Source: Chionis minor (Eukaryota > Chordata > Aves > Charadriiformes > Chionididae). Taken from it: DNA of 64,000 bases. The stretch spans positions 62,001 to 126,000 of the forward strand of contig VZSF01004775.1 in assembly GCA_013398295.1 (NCBI GenBank). The letters run 5' to 3'. Made by a program: the position numbers and the translations under genes. This document shows positions 22,601 to 37,600 of this stretch, in pieces. The notes beneath the pieces were generated by a model. That model was not told where the DNA came from and ran no database searches. It worked only from the letters and a program-made list of their open reading frames with translations. Numbering within the stretch: position 1 is the first letter of the stretch; each line of letters begins with the position of its first letter.

Positions 22601-25600
22601 CTTACCATGCTGTAACAGAGGTCAGTCTTGTCACAGCACTGCAGAGCTCGCTAGCCATCAAGTCAGGACAAAGCTTTGTCCACCAGTTCATCCAGGGGCT
22701 GGGAACTACAGCCACTTCCCAGCCTCCTCTCTGACACTTAGGCTCTCTGTACTTACTCCTTTTCCTAACAAGGGCAGCAGGTGCCTCTTTATCATGCATT
22801 CAGGGACCTTACTGAGGTGATGTCTCTCAAAAGACATCTCAAACGTATATAAAAGCCTGAAGAGGATGGAGCCAGGGTCTCTTTAGTGGTGTCCAATGAC
22901 AGGACAAGAGGTGACTGGCACAAACTGAAACACAGGAGGTTCCCTCTGAATGTCAGGAAACACTATTTTTACTGGGTGGGTGACTGAGCACTGGCACAGG
23001 TTGCCCAGGGAGGGTGTGGAGTTTCCCTCCCTGGAGATATTGAAAAGCTGACTGGACATGGTTCTGAGTAACTGGCTTTGAGTGGCCTTGATAGAGCAGG
23101 GGAGTTGGACTAGGTGACCTGCAGAGGCCTCTTTCAACCTCAACCCATTCTGTGATTCTGAAAGAAGCCAAGTGTCTGAGGGCGAGGCTTTCTGGAAAAT
23201 AGAGAAGCAGGATAAAGGGCAGGTCCTTTATCCCAGTGCGAGACCAAGATATGGCTCTCAAGAGTGTTGAGAAAGAGCCTGATGAAGAGTCAGGAAGACT
23301 GTGGCTGAAGAAGTGGGAAATGAACGAACAGCTTTACTTCAGAGAGAGCAAATCATCACTGATGTTGTCCTTCCATGAACCTGAATAATGAGAGCACTGA
23401 TATTGTACCAAAGATGCAAGGGTGTGAGTTGGGATGAGGGAAGATGAGAGGGNNNNNNNNNNNNNNNNNNNNNNNNNNNNNNNNNNNNNNNNNNNNNNNN
23501 NNNNNNNNNNNNNNNNNNNNNNNNNNNNNNNNNNNNNNNNNNNNNNNNNNNNNNNNNNNNNNNNNNNNNNNNNNNNNNNNNNNNNNNNNNNNNNNNNNNN
23601 NNNNNNNNNNNNNNNNNNNNNNNNNNNNNNNNNNNNNNNNNNNNNNNNNNNNNNNNNNNNNNNNNNNNNNNNNNNNNNNNNNNNNNNNNNNNNNNNNNNN
23701 NNNNNNNNNNNNNNNNNNNNNNNNNNNNNNNNNNNNNNNNNNNNNNNNNNNNNNNNNNNNNNNNNNNNNNNNNNNNNNNNNNNNNNNNNNNNNNNNNNNN
23801 NNNNNNNNNNNNNNNNNNNNNNNNNNNNNNNNNNNNNNNNNNNNNNNNNNNNNNNNNNNNNNNNNNNNNNNNNNNNNNNNNNNNNNNNNNNNNNNNNNNN
23901 NNNNNNNNNNNNNNNNNNNNNNNNNNNNNNNNNNNNNNNNNNNTTATAAACTTTCCAGATTGATTCATATCCTTTCTAAAGACACACGTCAGCCTGGAAA
24001 GAACTTTATTTTACTGTAGTCTACCCAATAGCTCTGTGCTACACCATTGTTATGCCCCAAGTGCATTTATTCCCAGGGGGATAATAATAGCATCTGTGTT
24101 CAGGTTAGATAAGAGAGGGCACTACACACTCTGGAATGAAGCAGCTTTCACTGGAAATAAATGAGAGTGTCCACACACGTACGCAAACATATCAGGAAAC
24201 CTTTAAAAGTGACTCATTTACTGTGTCCTCTAGGGGGCACTCCAGTATTAACTATCCACTACAGACCAAAGTAAGCCATCTTCGATTACCATAAAATGCC
24301 TTAAATATGCGCCACAATGCCATCATATTTATTCAGTGGTTAATCTACTGATGCCCAAGCAGCAGTCATGGGAGCTTGCCAAAGGAAGGACCACAGCCCT
24401 CAGTCTCCAATGCTGTTTTAGGGGTCTTACCTCACCTCATAGCCTTTGGAGCTGGGAATTTCTCATGTGATATATATCTGTGTAAAAGTGATGAAGGAGA
24501 TTTAGTCCTAAATGGCCATGTCAAACTGAAGATCTTGTTCCGGGATGCAGCATTATGGAGTAATGTCACTGCACCTCTCTGTTAAGGTTTCATGTCATCA
24601 CTCGATGTTTCAGTGTGACAAAGCAAACTCTGTGTAATTTTATAACTGGGAGCTGTGGAACACCTGAAGAAGGTACAGATAAAAAAAAAGATACTGTGCA
24701 AACATAAGGAACTTTTTTTTTTCCCCAGCTAATGCAAACGTGAATTTTTCACAAGTATCCTGCAGGAATCTGGGAATGGAGTTGACCTCTTACCATGCTG
24801 TAACAGAGGTCAGTCTTGTCACAGCACTGCAGAGCTCGCTAGCCATCAAGTCAGGACAAAGCTTTGTCCACCAGTTCATCCAGGGGCTGGGAACTACAGC
24901 CACTTCCCAGCCTCCTCTCTGACACTTAGGCTCTCTGTACTTACTCCTTTTCCTAACAAGGGCAGCAGGTGCCTCTTTATCATGCATTCAGGGACCTTAC
25001 TGAGGTGATGTCTCTCAAAAGACATCTCAAACGTATATAAAAGCCTGAAGAGGATGGAGCCAGGGTCTCTTTAGTGGTGTCCAATGACAGGACAAGAGGT
25101 GACTGGCACAAACTGAAACACAGGAGGTTCCCTCTGAATGTCAGGAAACACTATTTTTACTGGGTGGGTGACTGAGCACTGGCACAGGTTGCCCAGGGAG
25201 GGTGTGGAGTTTCCCTCCCTGGAGATATTGAAAAGCTGACTGGACATGGTTCTGAGTAACTGGCTTTGAGTGGCCTTGATAGAGCAGGGGAGTTGGACTA
25301 GGTGACCTGCAGAGGCCTCTTTCAACCTCAACCCATTCTGTGATTCTGAAAGAAGCCAAGTGTCTGAGGGCGAGGCTTTCTGGAAAATAGAGAAGCAGGA
25401 TAAAGGGCAGGTCCTTTATCCCAGTGCGAGACCAAGATATGGCTCTCAAGAGTGTTGAGAAAGAGCCTGATGAAGAGTCAGGAAGACTGTGGCTGAAGAA
25501 GTGGGAAATGAACGAACAGCTTTACTTCAGAGAGAGCAAATCATCACTGATGTTGTCCTTCCATGAACCTGAATAATGAGAGCACTGATATTGTACCAAA

Positions 25601-28600
25601 GATGCAAGGGTGTGAGTTGGGATGAGGGAAGATGAGAGGGTGTCACTTGATGTTTGTATTAGCTGTCCTCTAAGGAATATGGGCTGGAGCTGCTCCAGGG
25701 GCAGAGAAGTCTGGCTGGACACTTCCTTGTGTGTAGAGGGGTGACTCTGCATGTACTGGAAAGGAGATCGCTGTTAGTGCCAGGCAAAGCACCGTGGTGT
25801 TTTCCCTTTGGCTCTCTAGGAGGAACATGATCATTTATCTAGTGGGTGAAATCATATAAGCTGCTGAAGCAACCAGAGGCAGCAGAGGGAGGAAGGCCAA
25901 GACACATAACTTGACATGGGCCCGGATGAGCTAGTTCTCTCACATGCGTGTTCCTGTGGTATCTGCCAAATATGAATTTGAGACAGAGGGAAACAATATG
26001 TATGAAATAAGAGGCAAAAAATGGGAGCAAATGGGAGAGCATGTAACCGTCTTACTGACACAGGCCATGGCACTAATTTAAAAAGACTGAGACTGACAGT
26101 GATTAGCAGACTTTACTTCAAGTCATCACAGACTATAGCTTTTTCTTGCCCTCTCCAGCACTTTAGAGTCTGTCTTTAGTCTCTAAAAGAGAACTTCCTC
26201 TAGTTTTGATTGAAGGATATGTTTAAGTAATCCCTTATGAAAGTTGGTTTGTATCAGCTCATTATCTGAACTGACAGTGCATAATAATTGCACTGTATCA
26301 CAAGGCAGTAGAACATAAAATATTGTAAAAACAATCGTAATGCATCAGACAAGAAGTCCAACAGTATACTTTCAGTAACAGACTCCTAGGATAAGATTTT
26401 AAGAAATGAGGCAAGTATACAGTGATCTTCCCCCCCTTACTCTGGCAATCAAAGACACAGGGACTGTCTGGGTCAGAGATTTCCTCTGGACCCCAGGCTT
26501 TAATAGCCCCCAAGAACATTTTCCCCTGAAGTGATGTAATTCCAGCTTAAAAACATTTACATTTTTGGCTATTTATTCTATACTTTGATTATGCATTATG
26601 TGAAAAAGCATTTCTTTTGGTTTCTATAAAGCCGGCTGCCTGGTAACTTTATTTGGTGCCACTAGTTCTGTTACTAAGAGAAACAGTGAATTTCTAATCA
26701 CATTTTCCATAGTATTCATGATCTTACTGACTGCTTTCTTACTTATTACTTGTGTAGGCTAAAGTATTCTAATTTGTTAGTCTTCCTTCAAGTGGAAGTC
26801 TCCCATGACTGCTCCTTTTTATTGGCTTCTTATGCCGTATCACATTTGATTATGATTTTTGAAATAGAGCAAATCAGAACTGCATGGTTTTACTTGGCTG
26901 CGTAACATTGCTTTCTGTGGTGTTCTCCTTCAATTTTATTCTAATAACTCCTAACAGCCCATTTGCTGCTTCTTTTGTTGCTGAGCTTTGAGTTCATTTT
27001 TTATCCAGAGTGCTCTCTTCTATTGCAAAAGACTGACTAAATGTATCATTCTTCTGAGTTTTCTAATTTTCTTTGAAATACTTATACTCCTCCAGAATAT
27101 TTATTCTGAATATCTGTTATCATCTTCTGCAGTGTTCTTCTCTCTTCATCTTGGAAAAATTTGTTTAATCAGTATTTTACTTCTTATTCTCAACTTGTTC
27201 TTATTTCTTCTACTTTCCAATGAGCTAACATATTTCTTTTAGATGCTGTCTTAAACCCATTATAATTTTTATGCACATGATGTTTTATAAATACAAACAT
27301 GCTGATTTTTATTTCTCAAGGGAATTAATTTCATTGTCACCAGGACTTACCATTAGTTTGTGTCTGCCAAACGGCATCAGATAGACCCCAAAGAGCAGGG
27401 AATATGAAAAACACAGCAAGCTGCTTAGGATGAGGTTTCCACAGCAGTAGTGCTATTATGCAGGCGGTGTTTGTAACTGTGGCTGTTGATTTAGAAAGAA
27501 AGAAGAGAAATATAAATGCTATTACAAACACGACAGATAGCAGTAGATAACACTTTTAAATTCTTCCCCCCACTAGACCACAAGGCAATCTTAAAATCTT
27601 TCTGGCTCGTTGAGATTTGTGCTGACAGAGTTGATATCACATGAAATACAAGACAATGCAGTCCTTTGGCAGGCTTCAGTTAATAATTCTGAGCAGTGTC
27701 CTGAGCTGAGAGATCCTCGGCGCTGATACGGTTGTTAGCCCAAGGGACAAGAACTGCCACTGAGTAGGAGGAGGGTCTGCTGAAAGACTTGCAGTCACCA
27801 TGTGAGGCATGTGGGAAGCCGGGGGAAGCGCTGTTCTGCTCTCCTTGCCTAGTCCTTAAACACAGGTTCCTTTTCAGGGCCAGAGGAGACAGTTAAGGAT
27901 ATCTAGAGGGTCTGCTGATTTTTTGTCTTTTTTTTTTTAAAGCAGAATATAAACGAGTCCCTGATTCCTTCCCCCACAGGAGCAACCTTTACAGGCTGAG
28001 TACAAAGACCATTAAACAGAGAGGTTCAGAGGTCTTGCATTACTAACACTGTAGGGTTTTTTATTGTTGTTGTTGTAGTAGTTGTTGTTATTATTGTTAC
28101 TGTTATTATCGTTATCTGGATTTTTTTTTTAAATCTGAAATGAGTTTCACAGAGTGAGACTTAGACCTAGGACAGACATGTACAGAATTGTCTCTGAACT
28201 AGTGACTGTAGCATAAAGGACTCTAAATTTCTTCTTCCTTGCCCAGGTTTAAAATTTCCTGTGGAGGAAATGCCTGGAATGTCTAGATGTGCATTGACTC
28301 AGTCAGTGGAGTTTCTAATAACCCAGGTTACCGTGTAGTGCAGGTAAGGTATCAGAAGATTTCAGTATGAATAGCTTAGTGGATATGGGGACACAAATAA
28401 AATATTTCTTGGTAATTTTCTGCCTCCATTACTCTGTTACTCATTGAAACAGTGTTCTCTGGAGAGGATAAATATAGAAATCCCTTCTCATGCCATCCTG
28501 AAAATTACTGTCCCATACAGAGGCCCTCAAGTTATTCTAGACTGGCACACTGGCATATGAGTCTTTCTTTTATTTTTCTCCCTATAGAGGAAGCAGTGAA

Positions 28601-31600
28601 AAGGACATCGCGCCAGCCTTTAAAAATATTCCTGAAATTCCCAGATTGGTTGCTTAAATTCCAAGTTCACCATCCCATGAGACTCAAATCGGCACTATCT
28701 CAGGAGGTTTGCAGTTGCTTTCACTCCATAACGATGAGGAGGTTTCACCCAAATAGAGAAATCCTTCTCAGGTATAGTGTAGGCCTCAACATCTGTGTTG
28801 TAAGATCATTTATCACCACTTGCATTAGAGCTGTGAAGCATCAAAGCTGAGTAGATAGCACCCTCAAAAGCAGGGTGTACTACACCACCAGCAAAGTGAT
28901 GTAAGGCAATGACCTCAGTCCTGTGGTTAACTGTGCTGCCTCTCTTCTCGTGAATGCAGTTTGCCTCCAAATTGACTTTGGTTTTAATTGATAGCTGTCA
29001 GTGAGCTTTCCCTTTGTAGTGTATGCAAAGGGGGTAGCCCTGGATTTGATATGTTCCATGAGGTGATCAGTCTTTCAAGTGACCTTTACATACCTAATGC
29101 AAATAGAAGTTTTCTACCCGTGAACTGAGAGATCTTTCCAAAGAGCAGAGAGCAGAGGGAATTTACAGCTGAAAAGCAGATCATCACATAACCAACATAA
29201 TGTATCCCCAGGGCACAGGTCACATATGCCTGGAAGAGAAGAGACGGTGGTGAGATGTTTTCTTCAGTGAAAATATGCAGCTAAGGTTCAAGGGTCTTAG
29301 CCTGAGTATTCAGTAAATAACCAGCACGGATGAGATCAAAGGAGCACAGCTACAGAGTTTGCTGACAAGTCCCTGGTGTATTGACATAGTTGGCCTTCAG
29401 CAGCGATATTCCTAACCCAGTTCCCAATCAGACTGATGCCATGCAAACAGAGCAGTAACAAGCAGGAGAAGAAACCAGAGCACTGTTCACTGTGCAGATA
29501 GAACTCCCAGAAGCGGCACTAGGAATTTTCTGCCCTTCCCTTCATAGCCCAAGAGATGAAAATTGACAATCACCACTATGGTCATTGCAGAGCAGCTCCC
29601 AAGAAATGAAGAGGACCTCACCTATAGGAGTGTACAGCCAGCGGAGATGGCCATGGAGTGAGTGCCCCTTGCAATCCATTCAAACACAGCAGCAAGTTCA
29701 CTCTTCCTCTGCTTATAACCTCTGCTTATATGCAAGGTTTGAAAGCTTAAGTGTCAAATAAGCAGCTCAGGAAGCTTGCCCCCTTTCTTTGGAGGCTTTC
29801 TCAATGCATGTCTGGAAAACACACCTGCTGTGGGTCCAGGTATGTATAGAAATTGGAGGAGCAGAGGTGGCTTTGATCATTTCAAGCCATCGGGGTTTGG
29901 ACCTGTTGCAGTAGTGTCTGGTGAGGGCTTTCCACCAGCCACATTGAGGGTTTGCCCTCTTACCGTAAAGGTTCTCAAAATAAAATATGCAGTATGTGTG
30001 CTGACTTGCACTTACACAAACTCTAGGGAAACCAGAAGGAAGGAAGATATAAAAGCCTTGCAGACTTCTGGCTTTTTTCCCAGTTTGTTATTTACAACAA
30101 GCTGAAGAGTTTGAACCTGTAGCTCTCTGCTGTGGCCCTCGCTGGTGAGTTAAGCTCTCTACAGCTTTTTAAGGCTGTTCCAAGGGACATATTTACTGCT
30201 GGCCCCTCCTATTTGAAGATGTCACTCGGAGTTCATTCAAGTAGAAGCAAGCAGTAATTCAGCAAACCACAAATCGCCATTGAAAGCATCTTCATTTAAC
30301 AAGTAAATATAGATCAGGTGCAACAGTAAGACACAAAGGCACAAAAAACAATCAGACACAAATAGATTTTTCATTGTCATCCACACCTTTGTGTAGTCAC
30401 CAGAAAGAAATCCCTGTTCAAACCCACTGTACATTGTCAGAGGGATTAGAAGACACTGTCTTTTATCTTTAAGATGCTGGAAAGTTGCTAGGAACGTAGA
30501 CCAAAAGGATGGTGTCTCTAGTATTTCTTTCTCACTCTCTGCTTGGTCAGATTTGATCTGGTCCAGAAATATAACAATCAGCAACACAGCTAGCACACCA
30601 CTAGCTGCAAAAACAAAACAAAAAGTTCATGAAAAAATGAGGAATGCTGGAAGAATGATGGGAAGTTGCTTGCTGCTGTTATTGTTCTGACTTAGTGCTT
30701 AGCTCTCTGTGGGATGTTTTGGCAGATGCATCTGATTCCGCTTCAGCATAAAGGCCATTTCTGTGTAAACAAGAAGGCCTGATCTACATTCACATCTTCT
30801 GCATACAGCTGCGCACCTCGCAAATCCCCTTGGCTTAACTGTGAGTGGCCTGTTGTGACAGCCGCCGGGCCAGCTGCACGGCCGCAGAGGGTGAGCGCTC
30901 ACCCTTCCAGGGCAAGCCAGGGGTCGCGGGGACGGGGAGCTGGCCAGAAACAGCTCCCTCAGGAGCTATCAAAAGGCTTTAAATCAACACGGGAGAGGAA
31001 TATTCACTTCCAGTGCCAAGGTTTTCATGGCTAGGGGGAATCTTCCTTCAAATACATGGAAAGAAAAATAAAAGGCTAGAAGTAGAACTGCTGTCTTGGA
31101 CCCCAGTATATGTTGCGCTTTTTTTTTTTGCTTTTTTTTTTTTTTTGTGGTCAGCTCGGAGCCATGCTTTGAGTACAAAATATGTGCTATTTTAAAGATG
31201 ATAGTGAGCAACTCTGTGTGAGTTGAAAAAGATGGAAGTTAAAGCTTTGAATCTATAACATTCCAGCAGAAGCAGCATGTGAAAGAATATATGGGGTAGT
31301 GAATCAGAAAATGACGATGTATGTATTGGTCTAGGTTTGTTGCTTGTGGAGTTATCAATACAATTTTTTTCGTGTTATTAGGAGGATAACTGTGGCTCAT
31401 AATAAACATTAAGCAGCCACAGACTCACAAGTGATTGCTTCATTACAGGTGGAACACATGATTATGTTTCCTTTTTTACTTATGCTGACTAGAAATCCAT
31501 CCATGGAAACAAATGGAGTTCAGAGTAAGGGGAAAACCTGGCACCTCTTCCCATCCTTATTGCCTGTTTAATGTGCTCCTGTGTTACTCTGTATGGGCAT

Positions 31601-34600
31601 GCCCTTTTCTGTGGACTTTTAACGTCCAAATACATTAGCAGATTTACATTAAATTGCCTCAATTTTTTATTGTTTATTATTTCTCATCCATGTCTCCTAG
31701 AATGAAATTGTATTCTTGTGTCCTGGTTCTTCGCTGTGGCTGAGCTGTAAACTCTTCGTGATGGAAGTTGTTGGTTCTGCCAGACTGTTTATTAGTGCTT
31801 ATGGGCTGATTGCAGGACTTATATGGGCAAGAGCAGGACATTTACAGGACAAATATTCAAATAAATATGTCAAATGAATCAAGAGCTGTTACAGGAGATA
31901 AGTAACTGCATGGTTTAACACTGGTTGGTATCATAGAATCATAGAATCATTTTGGTTGGAAGAGACCTTTGAGATCATCAAGTCCAACCGCATGAACATA
32001 AATAGAAACATCTACAGTCCTCGAGAACAAAAGACTTACCCATTGTTGTCTTCACCTAAGCTGGTCAAAATATGTATTCAGCAACCAAATAGAGGAGACA
32101 TTTTAAAAATGTCTGTGAATTAAATATTTAGCTATGTGGTTTCCCTCGAGGTAGGAAAAGACATATCTTTTATTAAGTGCTTAAAAAAAAAATGAAACCC
32201 TACTGACGCGGGGTCAGTAGACAGCAGAGTTGCATTCATTTTGCATGAGCAAAGCCTAAGGGAGTGCTGTATATGTTAGTCATCAAATTTAAATTTAAAC
32301 TTGTGAGCCAAACCTGCCTTTAGCAGAAGGGCATCAGCTCCAGCATGCTCTGGAAGGGAAATGGGGGGATATTCTTTGCATTTTCTCACCAATTACGAAT
32401 GGAGGTTGGAGAAGGAGGCAGGGTTTGCTGCTACTTGTCTGGTGAGGGCTGGCTCCGACCAGATCACATACTCTCTGTTTGAGTGTATAACAAATTCCAT
32501 GCATCTGTCTCAGCATAGATAGTGCATCTATGTGCAGAGACTGCAAAGATATTTTAACAGAGCTAAGGTGATATATTGCCATGCCAGATACTTCTCGTTT
32601 ATCCAGAAAAGAACTTATTTAGAGCTGGATACTTTTTGAACTTTCCTCACCGACTGAATCTTTGCGTATCTGTTTTTGTCTTTCCAATTTTTGATGGCAT
32701 CAGCCTTGCCTGTTTTTGATTCCGTTGTAGCCTTATGCAAGGAAGGTCTATAGCAGCTGTAGTTACTAGATGGGAGATGTGCCAGTTCACCTCATGCTTC
32801 TCTTTATCTTCACCTTTCACGCTAAGGTATTATAATTCAAGCATCACAGCTGAGAATTGACTGAAGTTGTAAAATCTCAGCAGGAATCCAAAAACCTCCC
32901 CCCAGATGTCTGCATGTTCTAGGAGCCATGGTTCGGGTCCACCTCTAATGACAGTGCAGTTCTTGTGCCAAAGCTGTTTTACATGTGGTAGGACATCAGG
33001 TGGTTCTGATAGCCATCCCCAGATGGCAAGAAGCAGCTAAGTTCAAGTACCCCTAGCAGAGCTGCTCTAGCATCTTGGACCTCTGGATGGATATACAAAT
33101 TTGCCCAGTGCCATCAATAACTAGTTCACTATTACTGATTCTGAAGATAGTGAATTTAAAACTATCTGTCTCATGCATAACTGCATAAACTGCTGCAATC
33201 CTCTAATTGCAATATGGGCATACTTTTGATTCTAGTCTGTACAACAACACTGACTTTGGGTGAAACAGTGGGGTCACCGTACTGGCTTTCCAGGTGAAAA
33301 GTGTAAAGAATGTATTGCTCCTTTAGACAAAAATGATACAGCACTGGCACAAAGCATTTGAAACTATTTAGCAAGGAGTTGCTTACAGCTCTCACATATC
33401 CTATTTCCTTTTAGCAAATTGGATTGAAGGAGGAAGTTGGAAACTTAATCTGCAGAGTTATGCTAGGTTTCACAAGTAGTAGGTTCCCGATCAGTGATAT
33501 TCATTAAAGAATGGATGGATTACTTACCAGTGTAGATCCCCAGCAGAGTGTAGATTAAGGAGTTGGAAGGTTCTGCTGACCCAGTGTTGTTAGTGGCATC
33601 AGTTAGGCAGTCATGTGCTCCGCAGCATGCCAGGTTTTCTTCTGAGATTTCCCCTGATTCAGTAAGAACCAAAAGAAAGGCAGGATAGGGAAGAGATCAG
33701 ATGAGTGCACACTATATGTGAGGACATGAGGAGAAGGGAATCCAGCACTCAGTGATTGGTTCTGGTTTCAAATACTTCCTGATTAGAGATGTTTAACTTC
33801 AGAATCCCAGTTTAACACAGAAAAATTTGGTTTAGCAGAAAGAGTTGCTCAAGACAGAACACTGAATTGATGGTTACATGGAGACATGGACTAAAGCCAG
33901 TGGCTGAAATCTGAATCCAAACTCAATTTGCAGTATTTAAAGTTTCAGTTGTGTATCTGTACCTCTTAATCATAATACCCTACAAGAAAGGTGCCTCGGT
34001 TTACACCGCCACTGAACTGATAGACCTCAGTTCTTACAGCCAGAGTACATTATCCTTCTCCAGGTAATTTCCGTATACATTATAGGAAGGGAAACGACCT
34101 TGAGACATCTTTTTTTGTTTTATAAATTCAAATTACCATTATCCACTAATGCAGTCTTCCAAGAAGTCAGCTTTTCCTGCCTTTATTACTGGCTTTATTA
34201 CTCTTTGAGAACATACTTGAAACTAGAACAGTTTGGCAGGGTTTGGAGTAAGACCTTTGCTTTGTTCAGTCCCATCGGTGCTGTCCTGGGCATGTGTCAA
34301 AGCCACACACATGTGTGTACTCATGCACCCTGTGTGTCACCATGACACTGTGCCCACTTCCTCCAGTAGCCTCTCTGTAAAGAAAAAGTACTAACCCAAA
34401 GCGTGAGCCTGAAAAAGCTGTGTAGTGGAGAAGGGTGATCAAAACCCCATACAATTATGTCAATGCTTTCACTGCAGAATTTGTCACTGGTCCAAGCATA
34501 ATAAAGCGCAATATAGTGTACCTTGGCTGATTCCTTAAACAGGATTTGATCTGTAATTTTTCAATTAGGGTTATTGTATAACTACTTCTAGTGTGTTTTT

Positions 34601-37600
34601 CCCCATTGCTTCCAATCAAAGCTACTGCAATGTGAATCAGCTGTTTAACTAGCTTCATAAACAACTTTAGGTTCAACATCAGATAGAACTTAATAACATG
34701 AAGAAAATCATTACCTTATTATAGCCAATGGCTACCCCTACACAGTTTTGAACAAACAGACCCTCAGCAAAATTACCATATCCAAAGGATGAGTCACACT
34801 ACTAAAGTGTGGAAATGTGTAAAACAAGTTTTTTATCTGTTCATGCATCATCTGCAGATGAAGATGCACAAGCAATGAGTGATATGGAAGCTGCAAGGCA
34901 GGGTTTGCTCTGTTCCTCTGGAAATAAGGCTGCAATATTGGTGAGTGAGAAAGGATGACTCTTGTAATTTACATTGATTACTGTCTTCTGTTGTAGTATT
35001 ACCTCATGGTGTAGCTTACCATGCTGTGTCTGGATGCAGCGGTGCAAGCAATATGTCAAGTGTATGTAGATGTCTGAATTTTATGCATTTTGATTCTGCA
35101 GATAAATACCGTATCTTTCAGATTGCTCAGTGAAATTATACATTTTAAGTATATGGGCAATATGGGTGAATGTCTTTACTGCACTGTCAGAGGAGAGGAA
35201 AAGAAGAGAGTGCCTGGAGAGCCTCACTGCCCTGCAAGAAGCTCCCTCTAGATAAAGCTGAGTCTCACTGAGAAGGCAGAGGTGGGAAGCTTATAATACA
35301 ACTGCTCATCAAAGTTGTCAAGGTACGCAAGGCCTTTGGCTTTGAGAGCCGTTCATAGCACGCCTCCCAGGACAACAGCATTTCCTGAAATCCAATGTAA
35401 CTGATGAAAAATAAGTAAAAGTTAAGAGTTTCATTGGAATTGAGAGGAACATCCTCAGATGCAAAACTAGGCGAGGATTTTCAAGATTAAAAAAAGAGTA
35501 TTTTAATCATCTTATTAATATTAATTAACATATGTGAGCTGCACCACAGCCTCTGCCCTGCAAATGAAATCAAATGCCCATTCCCTCCTGAGACATTGTG
35601 TGGCTCAGTGATCAGGTCAGCAGCGCTCCATTGCACTTGATACAGTCCTTTAGGATTCTGCTTTGATGGTGTTTCATCTATAGTTGCTTGAGTTCAAAGA
35701 AAGCATGATTCTCCATACATGCCACACCTTGTGACAACTACGGTGCCTTAAACCCAAGGATTCAAAGATTAAAAGGTGATGCCAGCTCCTTGACATTTAG
35801 GTTTAACTGAATACCTATTTGCATACCCTCCAGAGGACATACTGCTTAACTGAGTCCAGGGAAGAGAGGTAACTTCTTGCTATTCATAGCAGCAGCGTAT
35901 ACAGAAAGCTCTTTCCACGTCCATCCTGTTCTGACTTTGACAGGATTGGGAATGCACAGGAGACTGCAATGGTAATACACTGTAGCACTTTGAATCTCCA
36001 AGGTGGCATCCAAGTATTAATTTATCTTCACAACCGCCCTTTTAAAGCTTACACCAATTACAAGCATGGGAAATGGGAGCAGCACTGTTGAGTGATTTCT
36101 TCAAGCTACATCGGCATCTGCTGTCTGAGCCTGAAATACAGCAGAAGAGCCCTGGCATGCAGACTCCTGCCAACAGCTACTTCCATTTCTTCTTGACAAT
36201 TCGGTAAAGCACTCATTTTCAGCAAGCACTAGCATCAGCTTGACTAACCTTGAATATTTAACAGCAAGTTAATTCAATACTACAAGCTTTGCGAAAAGGC
36301 TGCTTCAGTGTTTTGCCTTTTGTTTTAACCACTTTAAATAGAAGTCAGATGTGAAAGACTGTCACTGCCAGCAGCCTGTCTATGCTTTACGACACAGAGG
36401 TGGAATTCAAAAGGAATTCAGTAGACATCTATTTTTGAGCTAGCTGTCTGAACTGTTTCTGGCTGATGAAGAGTTGATAGAAAATAGAACAATTTAGCCC
36501 ATCTATTTCAGACATCTATCTTCAGATGAGCTAAGTCATATCTGAAGTGCCTGTTTCCACTGACTGTGGAGGCAATTGAGGGTCACTAACTCATCTACAG
36601 AAATCTAAATTCTCATTGTCTAGGACTATCTGATGTTTACAGAAAGAAGCGCCAAGGTTTTTAAATACATTTTACCTTTGTTGGAAGCTTGACTAAATAT
36701 CAAAGATGAGATAAGATTTCCCCAGATGCCGGAGGACTGAAATATCAGAAAGAATACCCCAAAGTATTGGTTGATAATGTCCTTCCCATTTTTTCCTGCT
36801 TTCTCAGCATATGAATTGCCAGCAATGGTGAGGTAAGTGCATTTGGCAGACCAGAGTGGTGCTCCTCCTAAGCCCAGGATCACAGAGGTAGGGATTAGCG
36901 TATACCTGCCAAAGAACACTTTATTTAGCATAGTTATCATTCATTAGCATAATAATCATTTGCCCGAAGATCCAGAGGCAAAAATAGACATCAGAGAAAT
37001 AGATTTATCCTTTGTGTGATTCAGTAAATCTACTACATGAAACCAAGAAAGAGCCAGTCCTATGAAGCTTAGGATGTGCAAGCGCTCCCAGCTGTGTCCA
37101 GGGGCTAGGTCTAGGCTGGGCTGACTAGGTCTGTGCTCACATGCCTTATCCTCTTGTAACTGAGAATTAAATTGCACCTGCGCTTCAGAAGATGGATCAC
37201 AACAACTTTCCTCCTCAGAGTTGCATCCCCTGTCGCTGGAGAGCAGAAGTAAGCTCTTCATCCACTTCTGAAAGCGGAGGGCAGGAACTGGCCTCCTTCT
37301 GTGGTCCTCTGCTCCCAGAGTCACTGGCTGGAAGACAGCCTTCCCTTCAATCTTTTCAAAAGCAGTCCTAAAAGTCATTTGGATTTTAAAAGAAACTTCT
37401 GATTTTTTTTTTTTTCTGAAGGGAAATCTCTGCTACACGCATGAGTTAGAGAAGCAGCAGGGCGGATGGATGCATTCATTCTAGCTTTTTGCTCATTGTC
37501 ACCTCTCTGCTTCACCTGCTACTGGATTTCTTTACCCCTGTCTCTTGCAGGTAGTACCTTTTGCATCCAACTTTCAAATCCACAACGCAGAGGTAGAGTA

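Larger units (their letters stand above)
19677..27350. other. UNC93A intron 7, with gap and duplicated flanks
   Basis: No exon was recognised. Its 7.7-kb length is inflated by about 2.2 kb by the duplicated segment and the N run listed separately. Reading frames inside it occur twice at a constant offset of 2188 bp because of that duplication. Confidence 0.8.

Noticed and set aside
22883..23261. Minus-strand frames of 86 and 102 codons, repeated at 25071-25449
   Set aside because: They are antisense to a CR1 3' fragment and appear twice only because of the assembly duplication.
23339..24019. Frames made mostly of X
   Set aside because: They run across the N gap.
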